Positions 40,730-50,161 of a stretch of DNA of 64,000 nt are shown in pieces. The stretch is taken from the NCBI RefSeq assembly GCF_002294995.1, contig NZ_NSGF01000012.1, positions 62,001-126,000 on the forward strand. Direction: 5' to 3'. The stretch is from Mesorhizobium sp. WSM3860. GTDB lineage: Bacteria; Pseudomonadota; Alphaproteobacteria; Rhizobiales; Rhizobiaceae. The position numbers and the translations under genes are program-made. The notes under the pieces were generated by a model that saw nothing but the letters and a program-made list of their open reading frames with translations, had not been told where the DNA came from and did no database searches. The first letter of the stretch is position 1; each line of letters begins with the position of its first letter.

Positions 40730-42262
40730 CTAGGAAATCAGGTTCTGCCTAGCGATCAGCTCGTCGATCGTCGCCTGGAGCGCAGGCGCGTAGGGGCGGC
40801 TGGTCATGGTCAGGCGGCGGAACACCGGTGCTTCCTCGAACTGCGCGTCGATGTAGATGTGGCCGGAGCGCAGATCCTGCGCGTTGTTGAGCTGCGGGTC
40901 GAAGCGGCACTTGAAGCCGAGAATGTCGCCGTTCGCCTCGGCCTTGGCGAGGATGTCGTGCACGGTGTTGACGACGGACTGGATCGTCTGCGTGGTGAGG
41001 TTGAACTTGCCCAGGAACTGCCGCAGCGTGCGCAGGCAGGTCAGCTCGATGAAGTCGCGGCCGCGCACCTTGTGATACTGCTGCCAGATCGTCTGGTCGG
41101 ACAGATTGTCGGTGCCGATATAGACGAAGCCGCCGTCGGCGATTGCGAAATCGTCGCCGCTGTCGCCGCGCACGATGATCCCCCCTTGAGCGGCCAGGAT
41201 TTCCTGCCCTTCGGTCGATCCGTCGGTGAGCGAGAAGCGGTAGTTCTGCTCCGGCCCGACGATGCCGTAGAGCGCCTGGTTGGCCCAGGAGCGGAACGGC
41301 CGGCCGTCGTTCTGATAGTCGCGGCGCACCGCGACGCCGGCGATGCGAGGTGCTGCCGGCCGGGTGACGACATCGCCGGAAGCGTCGAGACGCTTGATGC
41401 CGGGAGTGACCGGGATCAGCCGGTCCGAAGACAGGGTCTCGCGCCACTGGGTGAAGGCGTCGGGGCCGTTCGGGCCGTCTACGATCGCCACGGCGAGGAT
41501 CTTGTTCAGCACTTCCGGCAGCGCCGCGCAGACGGCATTGGCCAGTTCCTCAACCGTGGCGGTCGCGGTCGGCAGCACTTTGCCGGCGTCCGCTCCGCCC
41601 CCGGAGAAGGTGACGTTGAGCGGCGCCGACAGATAGGCGCCGGGCGTGTCGATGACGAGCGAGGCGACCTTCTGGGCGCCGGGGCCGGAGCCCATGACGG
41701 CGTGCGCGGTCGGCAGCACCTTGTTCGGATCGGCGCCGCCGCCCGTGAAGGCGACATCGGGAGCCGCGGTCATGTTGGTGCCTTGAGTGGCGAGCGCCAG
41801 CGCGGTCAGCGCGCCGAACTGCTGGGTCGTGTAGCCGGGCACCAGGATGAGGCGGGGATAGACGCCGAGATCGGCGCCGGCATTGACGAAGGCATGGATG
41901 CCGGTGCCAGCGACCGAGGAGCCGACGATGTTGGCGATGGTGGCCGCGATGTCGGCGCCTTCGGCAACACGGTTGACCACCAGCTGCGCAGCGACCTGGT
42001 ATGGCCCGAGCTGCGCGTTGATGCCCTCGACGGCGTCGACGAACAGCGAATCGGGATCGCAGAGCGCGAGCTTGGTCGCGTCGTTGGAGTTGAGACGCAC
42101 CGCGACACCGGCCGGGAAGGCCGCTTCGAAGGCAGCTTGCGTCGCGGTCGCCGCCTTGGCGAAGGGCATGCAGATGCCGACGACGCTCATCAGCGCATTG
42201 GACGGCACGGCCGCCTCGTTGGCGTCGCGACGGATTGTGATCCCGAAGACGGGGTCGGTCAT
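40730..42262 (-). CDS. Contractile tail sheath protein (P2 FI-like) with repeat insertion
   Basis: 510 residues, about 80-110 longer than P2 FI (396). Residues 1-160 and 255-510 follow the sheath family (PVFGITIRRDANEAAVPSNALMSVVGI; RIAGVAVRRDYQNDGRPFRSWANQALYGI; the WQQYHKVRGRDFIELTCLRTLRQFLGKFNLT block). Between them, residues about 163-240 hold an insertion with two similar units, APDVAFTGGGADPNKVLPTA and APLNVTFSGGGADAGKVLPTA, set about 47 residues apart. The insertion likely adds a surface loop or small domain to the outside of the sheath. Confidence 0.92.
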   Translation of the reverse strand: MTDPVFGITIRRDANEAAVPSNALMSVVGICMPFAKAATATQAAFEAAFPAGVAVRLNSNDATKLALCDPDSLFVDAVEGINAQLGPYQVAAQLVVNRVAEGADIAATIANIVGSSVAGTGIHAFVNAGADLGVYPRLILVPGYTTQQFGALTALALATQGTNMTAAPDVAFTGGGADPNKVLPTAHAVMGSGPGAQKVASLVIDTPGAYLSAPLNVTFSGGGADAGKVLPTATATVEELANAVCAALPEVLNKILAVAIVDGPNGPDAFTQWRETLSSDRLIPVTPGIKRLDASGDVVTRPAAPRIAGVAVRRDYQNDGRPFRSWANQALYGIVGPEQNYRFSLTDGSTEGQEILAAQGGIIVRGDSGDDFAIADGGFVYIGTDNLSDQTIWQQYHKVRGRDFIELTCLRTLRQFLGKFNLTTQTIQSVVNTVHDILAKAEANGDILGFKCRFDPQLNNAQDLRSGHIYIDAQFEEAPVFRRLTMTSRPYAPALQATIDELIARQNLIS

Positions 42263-42368
42263 GGTGGTTTCTCCTGTGGACAGAAAGAAGACCCCGCTGT
42301 GCGGGTTGGTGCATTACTTTAGAGACAAGTAATATTTGTCAAACTGGACACTGCGTAACTATCGAGCT

Positions 42369-42587
42369 ATGGGAACTCGCTTGGAAGATCAGAGAAGACC
42401 AGCAGCAGTGACTAAGGACAGGCCCACAAAGGCGGAGAGCCTATTCATCGAAGCGCAGGAACGCTTCGAGGGGGAGCATTTCGAGGAGGTCGCGCCAAAC
42501 GCTGTCACGCAAGCGCTGTTCGAAATTCGCCTTTCGCTATGGCTTTGCTTGGCCGTCCTCTGCCTCATCTTGTGGCGGCTCTGGTAA
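42369..42587 (+). CDS. Small plus-strand membrane protein between tail genes (72 residues)
   Basis: MGTRLEDQRRPAAVTKDRPTKAESLFIEAQERFEGEHFEEVAPNAVTQALFEIRLSLWLCLAVLCLILWRLW has a soluble, charged N-terminus and a C-terminal hydrophobic anchor. It runs opposite to the phage operon and is preceded by the short inverted repeat GACAA-N7-TTGTC (42324-42340), which could be an operator or promoter. A possible moron expressed from the prophage; no domain recognised. Confidence 0.5.
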   Translation: MGTRLEDQRRPAAVTKDRPTKAESLFIEAQERFEGEHFEEVAPNAVTQALFEIRLSLWLCLAVLCLILWRLW

Positions 42588-42589
42588 GC

Positions 42590-43129
42590 CTAGACTGGCC
42601 ACCCGCTTTCGATGTCGACCGCGTCGAGGGCCGCGGAGTCGAACGCCGCCACGATCTCCGCCGATAGCGCCTTAGCCCGGCTGAAACACGCCTGCACATG
42701 GCGGCCAATAGCTACGCCGATCGACTTCATGGTCGCTGCGTCTACTGTTACCCAAACCCCCGGCTGCGCCTCCCAATCTATAGCCGTCAACTCCGGGTCA
42801 TTGCCGAAGAGCAACACGGCGCCGGTAATCTTGGCTTGACTGTTCGCATCCGTCCGGACGGGAACGCCGCCTACGATCGTCCCGCCAGTCTCGACCTTCC
42901 AGCGCTTTTCTGCGAGAGCCGCGAGTTTAGCCGCGCGACTTTCCTCTAGCGTGACTGTCGGCGGCGAATATGCTGCCGCGATCGGAGCCGCATCGGCAAA
43001 CAAGGTCCCGCCAAGCTCTTCGGGATCATCCGGAGACGCCGTAAAGGGTATCCAGCCAAATTCCGGATGCTCAATTTCGACATCAATTGTGCCGAACTGG
43101 TTGTAGACGGGGTTGCGAAAGTCCATCAC
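42590..43129 (-). CDS. DUF4376-containing tail-fibre-associated protein
   Basis: 179 residues. PPTVTLEESRAAKLAALAEKRWKVETGGTIVGGVPVRTDANSQAKITGAVLLFGNDPELTAIDWEAQPGVWVTVDAATM is the DUF4376 domain, found beside tail fibres of many phages, often in the place of a fibre assembly protein. It overlaps the fibre gene by four bases (ATGA). Confidence 0.88.
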   Translation of the reverse strand: MMDFRNPVYNQFGTIDVEIEHPEFGWIPFTASPDDPEELGGTLFADAAPIAAAYSPPTVTLEESRAAKLAALAEKRWKVETGGTIVGGVPVRTDANSQAKITGAVLLFGNDPELTAIDWEAQPGVWVTVDAATMKSIGVAIGRHVQACFSRAKALSAEIVAAFDSAALDAVDIESGWPV

Positions 43130-44277
43130 GAAACCCTCAGAAAGAGCGTTTGCCGGAGGCGATTAGAGCCGGCGCTGTTGTTCACGCGGCCCATCGCACG
43201 CCAGGTCCCCGAGAGAGTGCTGCCGCCCTTAACTCCGGTGATGGAACCCGAGCCAAACACCACGTCATCGCCGGGATCAGTGCCAACATTCGTAGTGACG
43301 CCCGCGGGCTGAATGGCGGAGCCAGCGTACGTCGACCCATCCACAATGCCGGTGCTGTTAAGGGAGTAGCCGAACACGTAAGTCCCGACAGCACCGTAAG
43401 CCAGCGCCGCATTGCCGACCCCGTAGTTCGGTGCCGGTGAAAGGGCTGTGATCGCGTCCTTCACGCGCAACGGCGTCATGGCCGTTGTGTCATCCGTACC
43501 CGCCATAGCTTGCGCGTTGGTGGATTTCGTAACGGTGATCGTTCGGCTTGCCGACAGATCTCCGCCGCCGGTCGCAAGCCCGCCGGCTGAAACCGTGGTA
43601 GCCTTGTCGGCTTTCAGGGCATCGGCGGCAGCTTGCGCAGTAGAGACTGGCTTGGCACTGTCAGCGGTATTGTCGACGTTGCCGAGCCCGACATCGGCTT
43701 TCACGAGAACGAGGGCCGTCTTCAGCGCGGCGACCGTAATCGTGCCCACAAGCCCGGCCACGCTTGAAACTTGATCGGTGTTGTCGATCTTGTCCCAAGC
43801 AGTGCCGTTGGAAACGATCCAGTCGCCGATTTGCCAATCGGTGATGCCGGACACATTCGTCGCGCCCGCCGTGGCAACCTTGTAGTACTGGCCTCTATTG
43901 GCGCTCGACGCCGCCGGGATCGTCGGCGTGTTGGTGTTCGCGTTCCAAGTGCCCTGATAGGACAGGGAGCCGAAGAGAGCCGACGGCAGCTGCGCGGCCG
44001 GGACCTTGCCGGTTGCGTCGAGTTCGGCATAGCCGTTCGCGTTGCCCTTTTCGCTCTCGTTCTGCTTGCTGTCGAGCGCGGCCTGCAGCCCCGTCGTGTC
44101 GGCGATGACATGGCTGTGGACCAGCAGCGCGCGCTGGGCGACCGAGACCAGCAGGCCGGCGATGTCGACATCGATCGCCGACAGTGCCGCGATCAGCCGC
44201 AGCACATCGTCCTCTAGATTGTTGCTGCCGTCCGGCAGCTGGTAGCCGCGGTTCGGCGTGGCGTTTTCAGTCGGCAT
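43126..44277 (-). CDS. Tail fibre protein (383 residues)
   Basis: From MPTENATPNRGYQLPDGSNNLEDDVLRLIAALSAIDVDIAGLLVSVAQRA, an N-terminal helix typical of fibres that attach to a baseplate. The middle has fibre repeats (LDSKQNESEKGNANGYAELDATGKVPAAQLPS, KADVGLGNVDNTADSAKPVSTAQAAADALKADKA). The C-terminal 110 residues (VFGYSLNSTGIVDGSTYAGSAIQPAGV...) are beta-rich and probably bind the host receptor. The longer open frame upstream is antisense-type sequence within the next gene. Confidence 0.88.
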   Translation of the reverse strand: MPTENATPNRGYQLPDGSNNLEDDVLRLIAALSAIDVDIAGLLVSVAQRALLVHSHVIADTTGLQAALDSKQNESEKGNANGYAELDATGKVPAAQLPSALFGSLSYQGTWNANTNTPTIPAASSANRGQYYKVATAGATNVSGITDWQIGDWIVSNGTAWDKIDNTDQVSSVAGLVGTITVAALKTALVLVKADVGLGNVDNTADSAKPVSTAQAAADALKADKATTVSAGGLATGGGDLSASRTITVTKSTNAQAMAGTDDTTAMTPLRVKDAITALSPAPNYGVGNAALAYGAVGTYVFGYSLNSTGIVDGSTYAGSAIQPAGVTTNVGTDPGDDVVFGSGSITGVKGGSTLSGTWRAMGRVNNSAGSNRLRQTLFLRVS

Positions 44278-44294
44278 GGCGATCCTTGTCGGCG

Positions 44295-47200
44295 TTACGG
44301 GGCGGAGATCGCCCGGAAGTCGTAGGCCATCGGCCGCGCCGCCGGTGTCCCGGTCAGCGTGATGCGGATGCGCCCGACCGGATTGGCGTTGAAGCCGGTG
44401 ACGCTGTATTTGCGCTCGACCCAGCCGGCGTCCTGCAACGGCGTCTGCGTCACCTGCGGAACCGGCGTCCAAACATCGTTCGCCGCGTCGGCATGCAGCG
44501 CGATCGTCGCGCCGGTCGGGATCTTGGTCTTCAGGTAGGACAGGATGTCGACGCCGGTACCCATGTCGAAGGCACGGGTCACGTAAGTACCCGTCGTCTG
44601 CAGCTCGCCCTCGATCGCCAGGATGACCGGGAAGACCACCGGAGAGACCTTGGGCGAGCCGGACAGCACTGCCCGGACCTCGACATTCCCGGTATAGAAC
44701 GACTGCAGCTCCCAAGCCTGGTCGGGATTGAGCAGCGTGACGGAGCCGTCGTCGAGTTCGACCTCGAAATGCATCGCGGCCGCTGCGGTCGGCAGCTCGA
44801 CCTCGGCGCGGATCAGGAGGTCGCTCATGTTGGCGACGGCGAAGGTGCCGACATCGACCGACTTGGTCGTCGGCGCGAACTTGGCCGCGATCAGCTGGAA
44901 GCAGATGTCCTCGTCCTGGTGTGGGGTCCATGTGACGGCGTTCGACGACGACAGCATGACGCCGACCGAATAGGGCTGCGCGGCGACCGGCTGCTGGAGG
45001 TCGGCGTCGAAGTCGCCGAGCTTGGCCGTCTTGATCGAATGGTTGCCGTCATTGGTCTTGACGACGAAGGCATACTCGACGCCGCCCGCCAGCCAGATCG
45101 GGTATGGGAACCGAATCTCGGTCCATTGGCCGATCACCGCCTCGTTCATGTCGTAGAACGCCTGCGCGATGACGTTGACGGTCGGGATGCCGTTGGCGAC
45201 CTCGACCAGCTCGAGCACGATCGGGTTGTCCGGATCGCCGACCAGGCAGACTTTCAGGTTGACCCCGGCAATGTGCCGCCCTTCGGTGGGCGTGAAGGTC
45301 TGCGCCAGCGGGTCGGACCGGCTGCCGCCATTGCCGCCGCCGCCACCGCCCACACCGCCGGTTTCCCGCGGCGCGGTGACCGAGGTCTGCTGGACGGTCG
45401 TGGTGATGACGCGCCGGAGCGTCTCGATATCGATCGTGCCCTGGCCGACGAAGATGGCGGCCGCCTTCGAGCCGCCCTGGCCTTCCGCGACCAGACCTTT
45501 CGAGCCGGCCGGCACATTGGCAGGGATGGTAAAGCTGTTGACGATCTGGCCGGAGCCGTCGGCGCTGACACCGCCCGGGTTGACGTTGATGCCGTCGAAC
45601 TCGAGCTTGGTCAGGTTCTCGCCCGCGCTGAACCCCTTGATGGTGAACTGCAGGGAGATTTGCCTGAGATAGGCCAGCGTCTCCTCGCGGGTCGAGCTCT
45701 CGATCGTCTCCTTCTGTGTCGTCGTGGTGGTCGTCGTGGTGCGGCCGGTGGTCGACTTCGACGTGGTGATGACGACCGGCGAAGACAGGGCGGCCGCGCT
45801 GTCGGACGCCCATTCGGTCGCGCTCTCGGTCCAGTAGTCGACCGGCGGGTTGATCACCATCGACGCCGGCAGCGGCGTGAAGTTCTGGTAGGGGTTGATC
45901 TTGGTGCAGCGGGTGGCCAGCGCCTGCTCCATCGCTACCTCTTCGGTCCAGTCGAGCAGCGTCACGCCAGGCAGGTTGATCGCATGGAAGGTCGGGTCGA
46001 TGGCAAGCCGCAGCAGCCCGCCGAACACGGCGGCGGTCTGCGGCTCGCCCTCGTCACGATAGCGGTCCGAGGTGAAGGGGTCGACGAAGACGCCGTTCTT
46101 GGAGATCGGCTCGCGACTGTCGATGTCGCGCTGCAGCCGCTCGAGCGCGATCAGGTCGAGCGCATCGACCAGGCTGTTATACATGCGGTCGATCTTGGCC
46201 ATGGTGTAGGCGCGCACGCCGATGTTGGTGACGTTCGGCGTGCCGGTCCAAACGTTCTCGACCAGGGCGAGCGGCAGCACGTCGGCGGGAACGGTGGGCG
46301 GCAGCGCGTTGGTGCGGCTGGAAACCCCTTTCAGGTAGACGGAATTGCCGTCGCTATCGAGGCCGAGCACGTCGACGCGCGGCAGCTTAAAGTCATAGTC
46401 GACCTGGATTTGCCCGCCGTTGACGCCGCCGGCGACCGTGATCGAGGTGGCGGTGATGTCGGTCGGCGAGACGATGCCGAGATAGCGGTATTTGACCGTG
46501 TAGCTCGACCCGGTCGCCGGTTCGGCGCCGCCGGCCGCCCATGACACCAGGTCGCCGGCCTTCGTGTAATCGGCCGGCGTCGCATAAGTCGTGGCGCCCT
46601 GCTTGACCTCGAGGATCGACGTGACGCCTGTATTGACCAGCGCATCGGACCCGTTCGGGGTGCCGCCGCGCACGACCGTTTCGGTGACTTCCTTCTCGAC
46701 CAGGACTTCACGGATCGTGGCGATCGGTCCGTGATTGAGGGTGACCACCGTCGGGTTGGTGCCGAAGGTGTGCACCTCGGTCGGGATGCGGAAGAGGTCG
46801 AAAGTCTCCGTCTCGCGGTGGCGCAGCGCGGCGTACCGCGTGCGCTTCTGGCCCTTGATATTCGCCACTCCCTCCGCAATCGAGAACACCTGGTCGGTGC
46901 CATCCTTGCCCAGAGCAGAAACGGTGCAGCCCGAGACGATGTAGTTGCCGTTGGCGTCGAAGTCGTAGATCGCGAGCTGCGCGTTGATGCCGGTGAGGTT
47001 CGGCGGCGGCGTCTGATCGATGGCGACGCCATCCTTGAGCAGATAGACCGAATAGAGGTCGCCCTCCCCGTCGTCACCGGAGAAGCCCCAGGCGAGCGAG
47101 ACCACCACGCGCGCGGCGCCTGCCTCCTCTTCCGACAGCGCGCCGGGCATCAGGCCGAGCAATGCCGGCTCGTCCAACTCGGTCAGATAGGTTTCGAGCA

Positions 47201-47537
47201 CGCGAACGCCGATATGCACAGCGCCCACCATCGGCACGTCGGTCAGGACCGCGGCCGGAGCGTCGAGAACACGGCCGTTCACATAGAGCTTGCCGAGCGT
47301 GAGGGTGACGGTCTCGGCTTCCGCATCTATGATGATGTCGGCGCCCTCGACGCGGTCGCCGTCGCGCGCGACGAGGTTGCCGACCGAGCGGATCTTCCGC
47401 TGCAGAATCTGCTGCGCTTCGAACATCTCGGCCGCCTGGCCGATCTTGCCCTCGCGCGTGAGAACCATGTCCCACAGCGGAAAGGCAACGGAACGGTCGT
47501 AAGCGCCAGTCAGGTTCGACTTATGCTCGTAAGCCAT
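44295..47537 (-). CDS. DUF4815 baseplate/tail protein (1080 residues)
   Basis: Begins MAYEHKSNLTGAYDRSVAFPLWDMVLTREGKIGQAAEMFEAQQILQRKIRSVGNLVARDGDRVEG, the DUF4815 start found in large tail proteins between gpI and the fibres. The middle has a Thr-run linker (TTGRTTTTTTTTQKETIESSTREETLAYLRQ) and a Gly-run (VGGGGGGNGGS). The C-terminal third is a chain of beta-sandwich-like stretches. It probably forms the peripheral baseplate or a side fibre. Placed six bases after gpI. Confidence 0.88.
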   Translation of the reverse strand: MAYEHKSNLTGAYDRSVAFPLWDMVLTREGKIGQAAEMFEAQQILQRKIRSVGNLVARDGDRVEGADIIIDAEAETVTLTLGKLYVNGRVLDAPAAVLTDVPMVGAVHIGVRVLETYLTELDEPALLGLMPGALSEEEAGAARVVVSLAWGFSGDDGEGDLYSVYLLKDGVAIDQTPPPNLTGINAQLAIYDFDANGNYIVSGCTVSALGKDGTDQVFSIAEGVANIKGQKRTRYAALRHRETETFDLFRIPTEVHTFGTNPTVVTLNHGPIATIREVLVEKEVTETVVRGGTPNGSDALVNTGVTSILEVKQGATTYATPADYTKAGDLVSWAAGGAEPATGSSYTVKYRYLGIVSPTDITATSITVAGGVNGGQIQVDYDFKLPRVDVLGLDSDGNSVYLKGVSSRTNALPPTVPADVLPLALVENVWTGTPNVTNIGVRAYTMAKIDRMYNSLVDALDLIALERLQRDIDSREPISKNGVFVDPFTSDRYRDEGEPQTAAVFGGLLRLAIDPTFHAINLPGVTLLDWTEEVAMEQALATRCTKINPYQNFTPLPASMVINPPVDYWTESATEWASDSAAALSSPVVITTSKSTTGRTTTTTTTTQKETIESSTREETLAYLRQISLQFTIKGFSAGENLTKLEFDGINVNPGGVSADGSGQIVNSFTIPANVPAGSKGLVAEGQGGSKAAAIFVGQGTIDIETLRRVITTTVQQTSVTAPRETGGVGGGGGGNGGSRSDPLAQTFTPTEGRHIAGVNLKVCLVGDPDNPIVLELVEVANGIPTVNVIAQAFYDMNEAVIGQWTEIRFPYPIWLAGGVEYAFVVKTNDGNHSIKTAKLGDFDADLQQPVAAQPYSVGVMLSSSNAVTWTPHQDEDICFQLIAAKFAPTTKSVDVGTFAVANMSDLLIRAEVELPTAAAAMHFEVELDDGSVTLLNPDQAWELQSFYTGNVEVRAVLSGSPKVSPVVFPVILAIEGELQTTGTYVTRAFDMGTGVDILSYLKTKIPTGATIALHADAANDVWTPVPQVTQTPLQDAGWVERKYSVTGFNANPVGRIRITLTGTPAARPMAYDFRAISAP

Positions 47538-47543
47538 TTTGCC

Positions 47544-48671
47544 TCAAACGATTTTCAGGAGAGCGCGAAAGCGCTCGCGCGAAGTCTTGCCGAGAAGTGC
47601 CGGCGCGATGTCGAACCCGCCGACGATCGAGCCGCCGCTGATGCCAGCGCCGGACAGCCATCGGATGCCGGCGGGGTGCGTTCCCACGACATTGCCGCCA
47701 AGGGTGACGCTCCACGAATGAACGGTCTCGCCGTCGCCCTCGCCGAAGTCCATGCGGGCTTCGACGTAGATGTTCGGGCCGGGGATATCGGATGCGATCC
47801 ATCCCAGCCCGCCAGCTTGGTAATAGCCGCCGAAGAGGGCCGTCACTGGCCGGTAGACGTGCGCCTTGCGGAAACCGATCGGCGTGCCGTCCTGCCGGTA
47901 GACGCCAACCCAGCAGCTCTTTGCCAGCAGCGCGGTGGCGATGATCTGCGCCCGCGAGGCGGCCGCGTCCGAAACCCACTGCAGCCCGGGCGTGTTCCAG
48001 GGAAACGGTCCCCAGCTGATCGACCCGCCCTCGACCGGCTCGATCCACGCGCCAAGAGCTCTCAGCTCGGCCTCGGTCAATTCATGGAAGCCGGCGTCGA
48101 AGGTGCGGCCGAACGACCATTTCACGCCGCCGCCATGGAGGAAGACGCCGGAATTGTCGCCCCAGATGCCGTCTCCCCACCTGGAATAGGCCCAATCGTG
48201 CTCCCGCACGTTGTAGCCGTTCCATGCGCGATAGAATTCGGACCGAACAGGGTCCGACAGGCGAACGACAGCCTCGATCGTGGCGAGGTCGTCTTCATTG
48301 TCGCGGAACCGGTCGAGCTCGAGCTCGTAGAGGTGCCAGCGCGTGCGGCGCACCGGCGCCTCATAGAAGGTCGAAAACGCATAGCCGACCCATGTCAGGC
48401 TTTCGGCGACCCCCTGCGGCGTGCCCTTCACCCGCTGCCAGCGCAGGCCATATTCGATGACGGAGGCGAGGTCCGGCAGATATTGCGTGATCCCGCCAAG
48501 CCCATACTCGACGACGAGCCAGGGTAGGATCGATTCCTGGCCAGGTGCGAACTTGAAGCCGCGCAGTTCGTCGAAGCCGGGCTGCAGCTCCGGCAGGCGA
48601 TCGAACGATTCCGAGAGCGCGCGCTCGAAAAGCGTCGTGTTCTGCGGCAGGAGATTGAGCCGTTCCGTCAC
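47544..48671 (-). CDS. Tail protein I (P2 gpI-like), extended
   Basis: 375 residues, about twice P2 gpI. The N-terminal half (LLPQNTTLFERALSESFDRLPELQPGFDELRGFKFAPGQESILPWLVVEYGLGGITQYLPDLASVIEYGLRWQRVKGTPQGVAESLTWVGY) matches gpI, a baseplate wedge. The C-terminal half (WNGYNVREHDWAYSRWGDGIWGDNSGVFLHGGG...) is Trp/Gly-rich and may be a wedge extension. It overlaps gene J by four bases. Confidence 0.88.
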   Translation of the reverse strand: MTERLNLLPQNTTLFERALSESFDRLPELQPGFDELRGFKFAPGQESILPWLVVEYGLGGITQYLPDLASVIEYGLRWQRVKGTPQGVAESLTWVGYAFSTFYEAPVRRTRWHLYELELDRFRDNEDDLATIEAVVRLSDPVRSEFYRAWNGYNVREHDWAYSRWGDGIWGDNSGVFLHGGGVKWSFGRTFDAGFHELTEAELRALGAWIEPVEGGSISWGPFPWNTPGLQWVSDAAASRAQIIATALLAKSCWVGVYRQDGTPIGFRKAHVYRPVTALFGGYYQAGGLGWIASDIPGPNIYVEARMDFGEGDGETVHSWSVTLGGNVVGTHPAGIRWLSGAGISGGSIVGGFDIAPALLGKTSRERFRALLKIV

Positions 48672-49531
48672 CGGTCGCGCCCCTTGTAGGCGAGCGAGAC
48701 GGCGCCGATCTTGACGGCCGAACCGTCGTCGACCGCCACGTCAGCCACCGGCGCAGCCAGCGATACACGCTGCACGCCGGGCGCCTGCAGCTTGGCGATC
48801 AGCCAGGAGCGCGTGACGTTGAAGCCGAGCCCGCCCTCGTCCGCCAAGGCTTGGCGCAGCAGCGTCTCAAGGCTTTCGAAGACCGTGATCGGCGTCGTCG
48901 GCAGAAGCCAGATATCGGCTGCGACATTGACCGTGGCGCTTGTTGCAGAGACCACGGTGATGCGGTCGGAAATCACCCTAACGCTGTTCTTCTGCACCTC
49001 GGCGTCGACCGCTGCGAGCAGCGCGGCATCGGGCTCGCCGAAATTGTCGGTCGCAAGCACCGCGATACGGATGTCGGGGCCGGTGCCGACGCGATAGACG
49101 GCGACATCCTTGACGCGAATCGAGGCGCGCAGCGCGGCAGTCCTGTACCAGTCCTCGCTGCCCGCGGTGGAGCGGCCGGATATGGCGACCACGGTGCGGG
49201 CGCGAAGCCTGGTGTCGCTCTCGCCTGTCAGGCGCACCACATCGTAGAAGGCGGCGAGATGGTCGAGATCGACGCCGGCGGCGAAGGCCAGAAGGTTGGC
49301 CTTGACCGCGTCGTTGATCGCAGCGCGGTAAAGCACCTCGCGGAACGCGCCGGCCTGCAGCAGGATGTTGGCCGGCTCGCCCTCGAGATCGATGATGCCG
49401 GACACGTCGAGACCATAGCTGGTCGCAAGGTCGACGAAGGTCGCCTTCACCGCAGCGAGCGCGTCAGCCTCCGAAGTGACGCTGATCGCTTGCGGCTCCG
49501 GCAGACCTTCCAGGGTGGACAGGTCGAGCAT
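48668..49531 (-). CDS. Baseplate assembly protein J (P2 gpJ / gp6-like)
   Basis: 287 residues from MLDLSTLEGLPEPQAISVTSEADALAAVKATFVDLA. The block LLQAGAFREVLYRAAINDAVKANLLAFAAGVDLDHLAAFYDVVRLTGESDTRLRART is the BaseplateJ signature. The start at MLDLS is supported by the family; an ATG 18 bases earlier is less likely. It sits between W and I as in P2. Confidence 0.93.
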   Translation of the reverse strand: MLDLSTLEGLPEPQAISVTSEADALAAVKATFVDLATSYGLDVSGIIDLEGEPANILLQAGAFREVLYRAAINDAVKANLLAFAAGVDLDHLAAFYDVVRLTGESDTRLRARTVVAISGRSTAGSEDWYRTAALRASIRVKDVAVYRVGTGPDIRIAVLATDNFGEPDAALLAAVDAEVQKNSVRVISDRITVVSATSATVNVAADIWLLPTTPITVFESLETLLRQALADEGGLGFNVTRSWLIAKLQAPGVQRVSLAAPVADVAVDDGSAVKIGAVSLAYKGRDR

Positions 49532-49535
49532 CGGT

Positions 49536-49928
49536 CTACCCCGTGACAATCAGATTGCCGCCCGACTGCGCCAGGCGAAGCGAAACGGTGCCGGCCGGCG
49601 TCAGGTCGCCGAGATGAGCGCGCGGACGGTAGATACCTTCGATCGACCAGTCGGAGGCGCCAGTGCGGTCGAGCGTCAGCGGTGAAATCCGGGTCGGCGT
49701 GAAGCGCGGCTCGAAGAGCAGGATCACGGCCGCGACCGACCACTGGAAACGGATCACCGTCTGCACGTTGGCGAGTTCGCCGAGCAGCGCCGGAACCGGG
49801 CTGCCGACATATTCCCGCAACACGCGCTCGAAATAGCGCGTTGTCAGCAGTATCTCGATCGCCTGGATGACATTGTCCCAACCGCTCTGCCGGAGGCCGG
49901 TCGAGCGGTCCATGCCGAATTGCGTCAC
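49536..49928 (-). CDS. Baseplate wedge protein W (gp25-like)
   Basis: 130 residues: MDRSTGLRQSGWDNVIQAIEILLTTRYFERVLREYVGSPVPALLGELANVQTVIRFQWSVAAVILLFEPRFTPTRI matches the gp25/gpW lysozyme-like wedge without catalytic residues. The EYVGSPVP motif corresponds to R-x-(E/D)-Y-G-S in the family. It overlaps the next upstream gene by four bases. Confidence 0.92.
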   Translation of the reverse strand: MTQFGMDRSTGLRQSGWDNVIQAIEILLTTRYFERVLREYVGSPVPALLGELANVQTVIRFQWSVAAVILLFEPRFTPTRISPLTLDRTGASDWSIEGIYRPRAHLGDLTPAGTVSLRLAQSGGNLIVTG

Positions 49929-50140
49929 TTGCGCTTCCCGCGCCCGACCGCCTTCGCGACATCGACCTGGTCCGCGATTTCGATCTGGCTTGGCGGCGGG
50001 TCAACCACCGTGACTTGCGGAACAAGGTGCCCGCGCAGCCGCTCATAAGCGGCCTGCGAAGGCGTCATCTCGACGGTAGAGCCCGGCGCGCCAAGCTTCG
50101 GCGCGCGATCGGTGACAATGAACTTCAAGATGGCCTCCAT
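49925..50140 (-). CDS. Small phage protein (71 residues) between V and W
   Basis: MEAILKFIVTDRAPKLGAPGSTVEMTPSQAAYERLRGHLVPQVTVVDPPPSQIEIADQVDVAKAVGRGKRK, with a basic tail. Unknown role; its place between the spike/assembly gene V and wedge W suggests a small baseplate accessory. Confidence 0.65.
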   Translation of the reverse strand: MEAILKFIVTDRAPKLGAPGSTVEMTPSQAAYERLRGHLVPQVTVVDPPPSQIEIADQVDVAKAVGRGKRK

Positions 50141-50161
50141 CGAAGCATCTGGCGATGCTCG

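Noticed and set aside
40394..46544. Plus-strand frames of 642 and 786 codons over the sheath and DUF4815 genes
   Set aside because: Antisense to genes with strong family matches; composition (Arg, Asp, His-rich) is typical of shadows.
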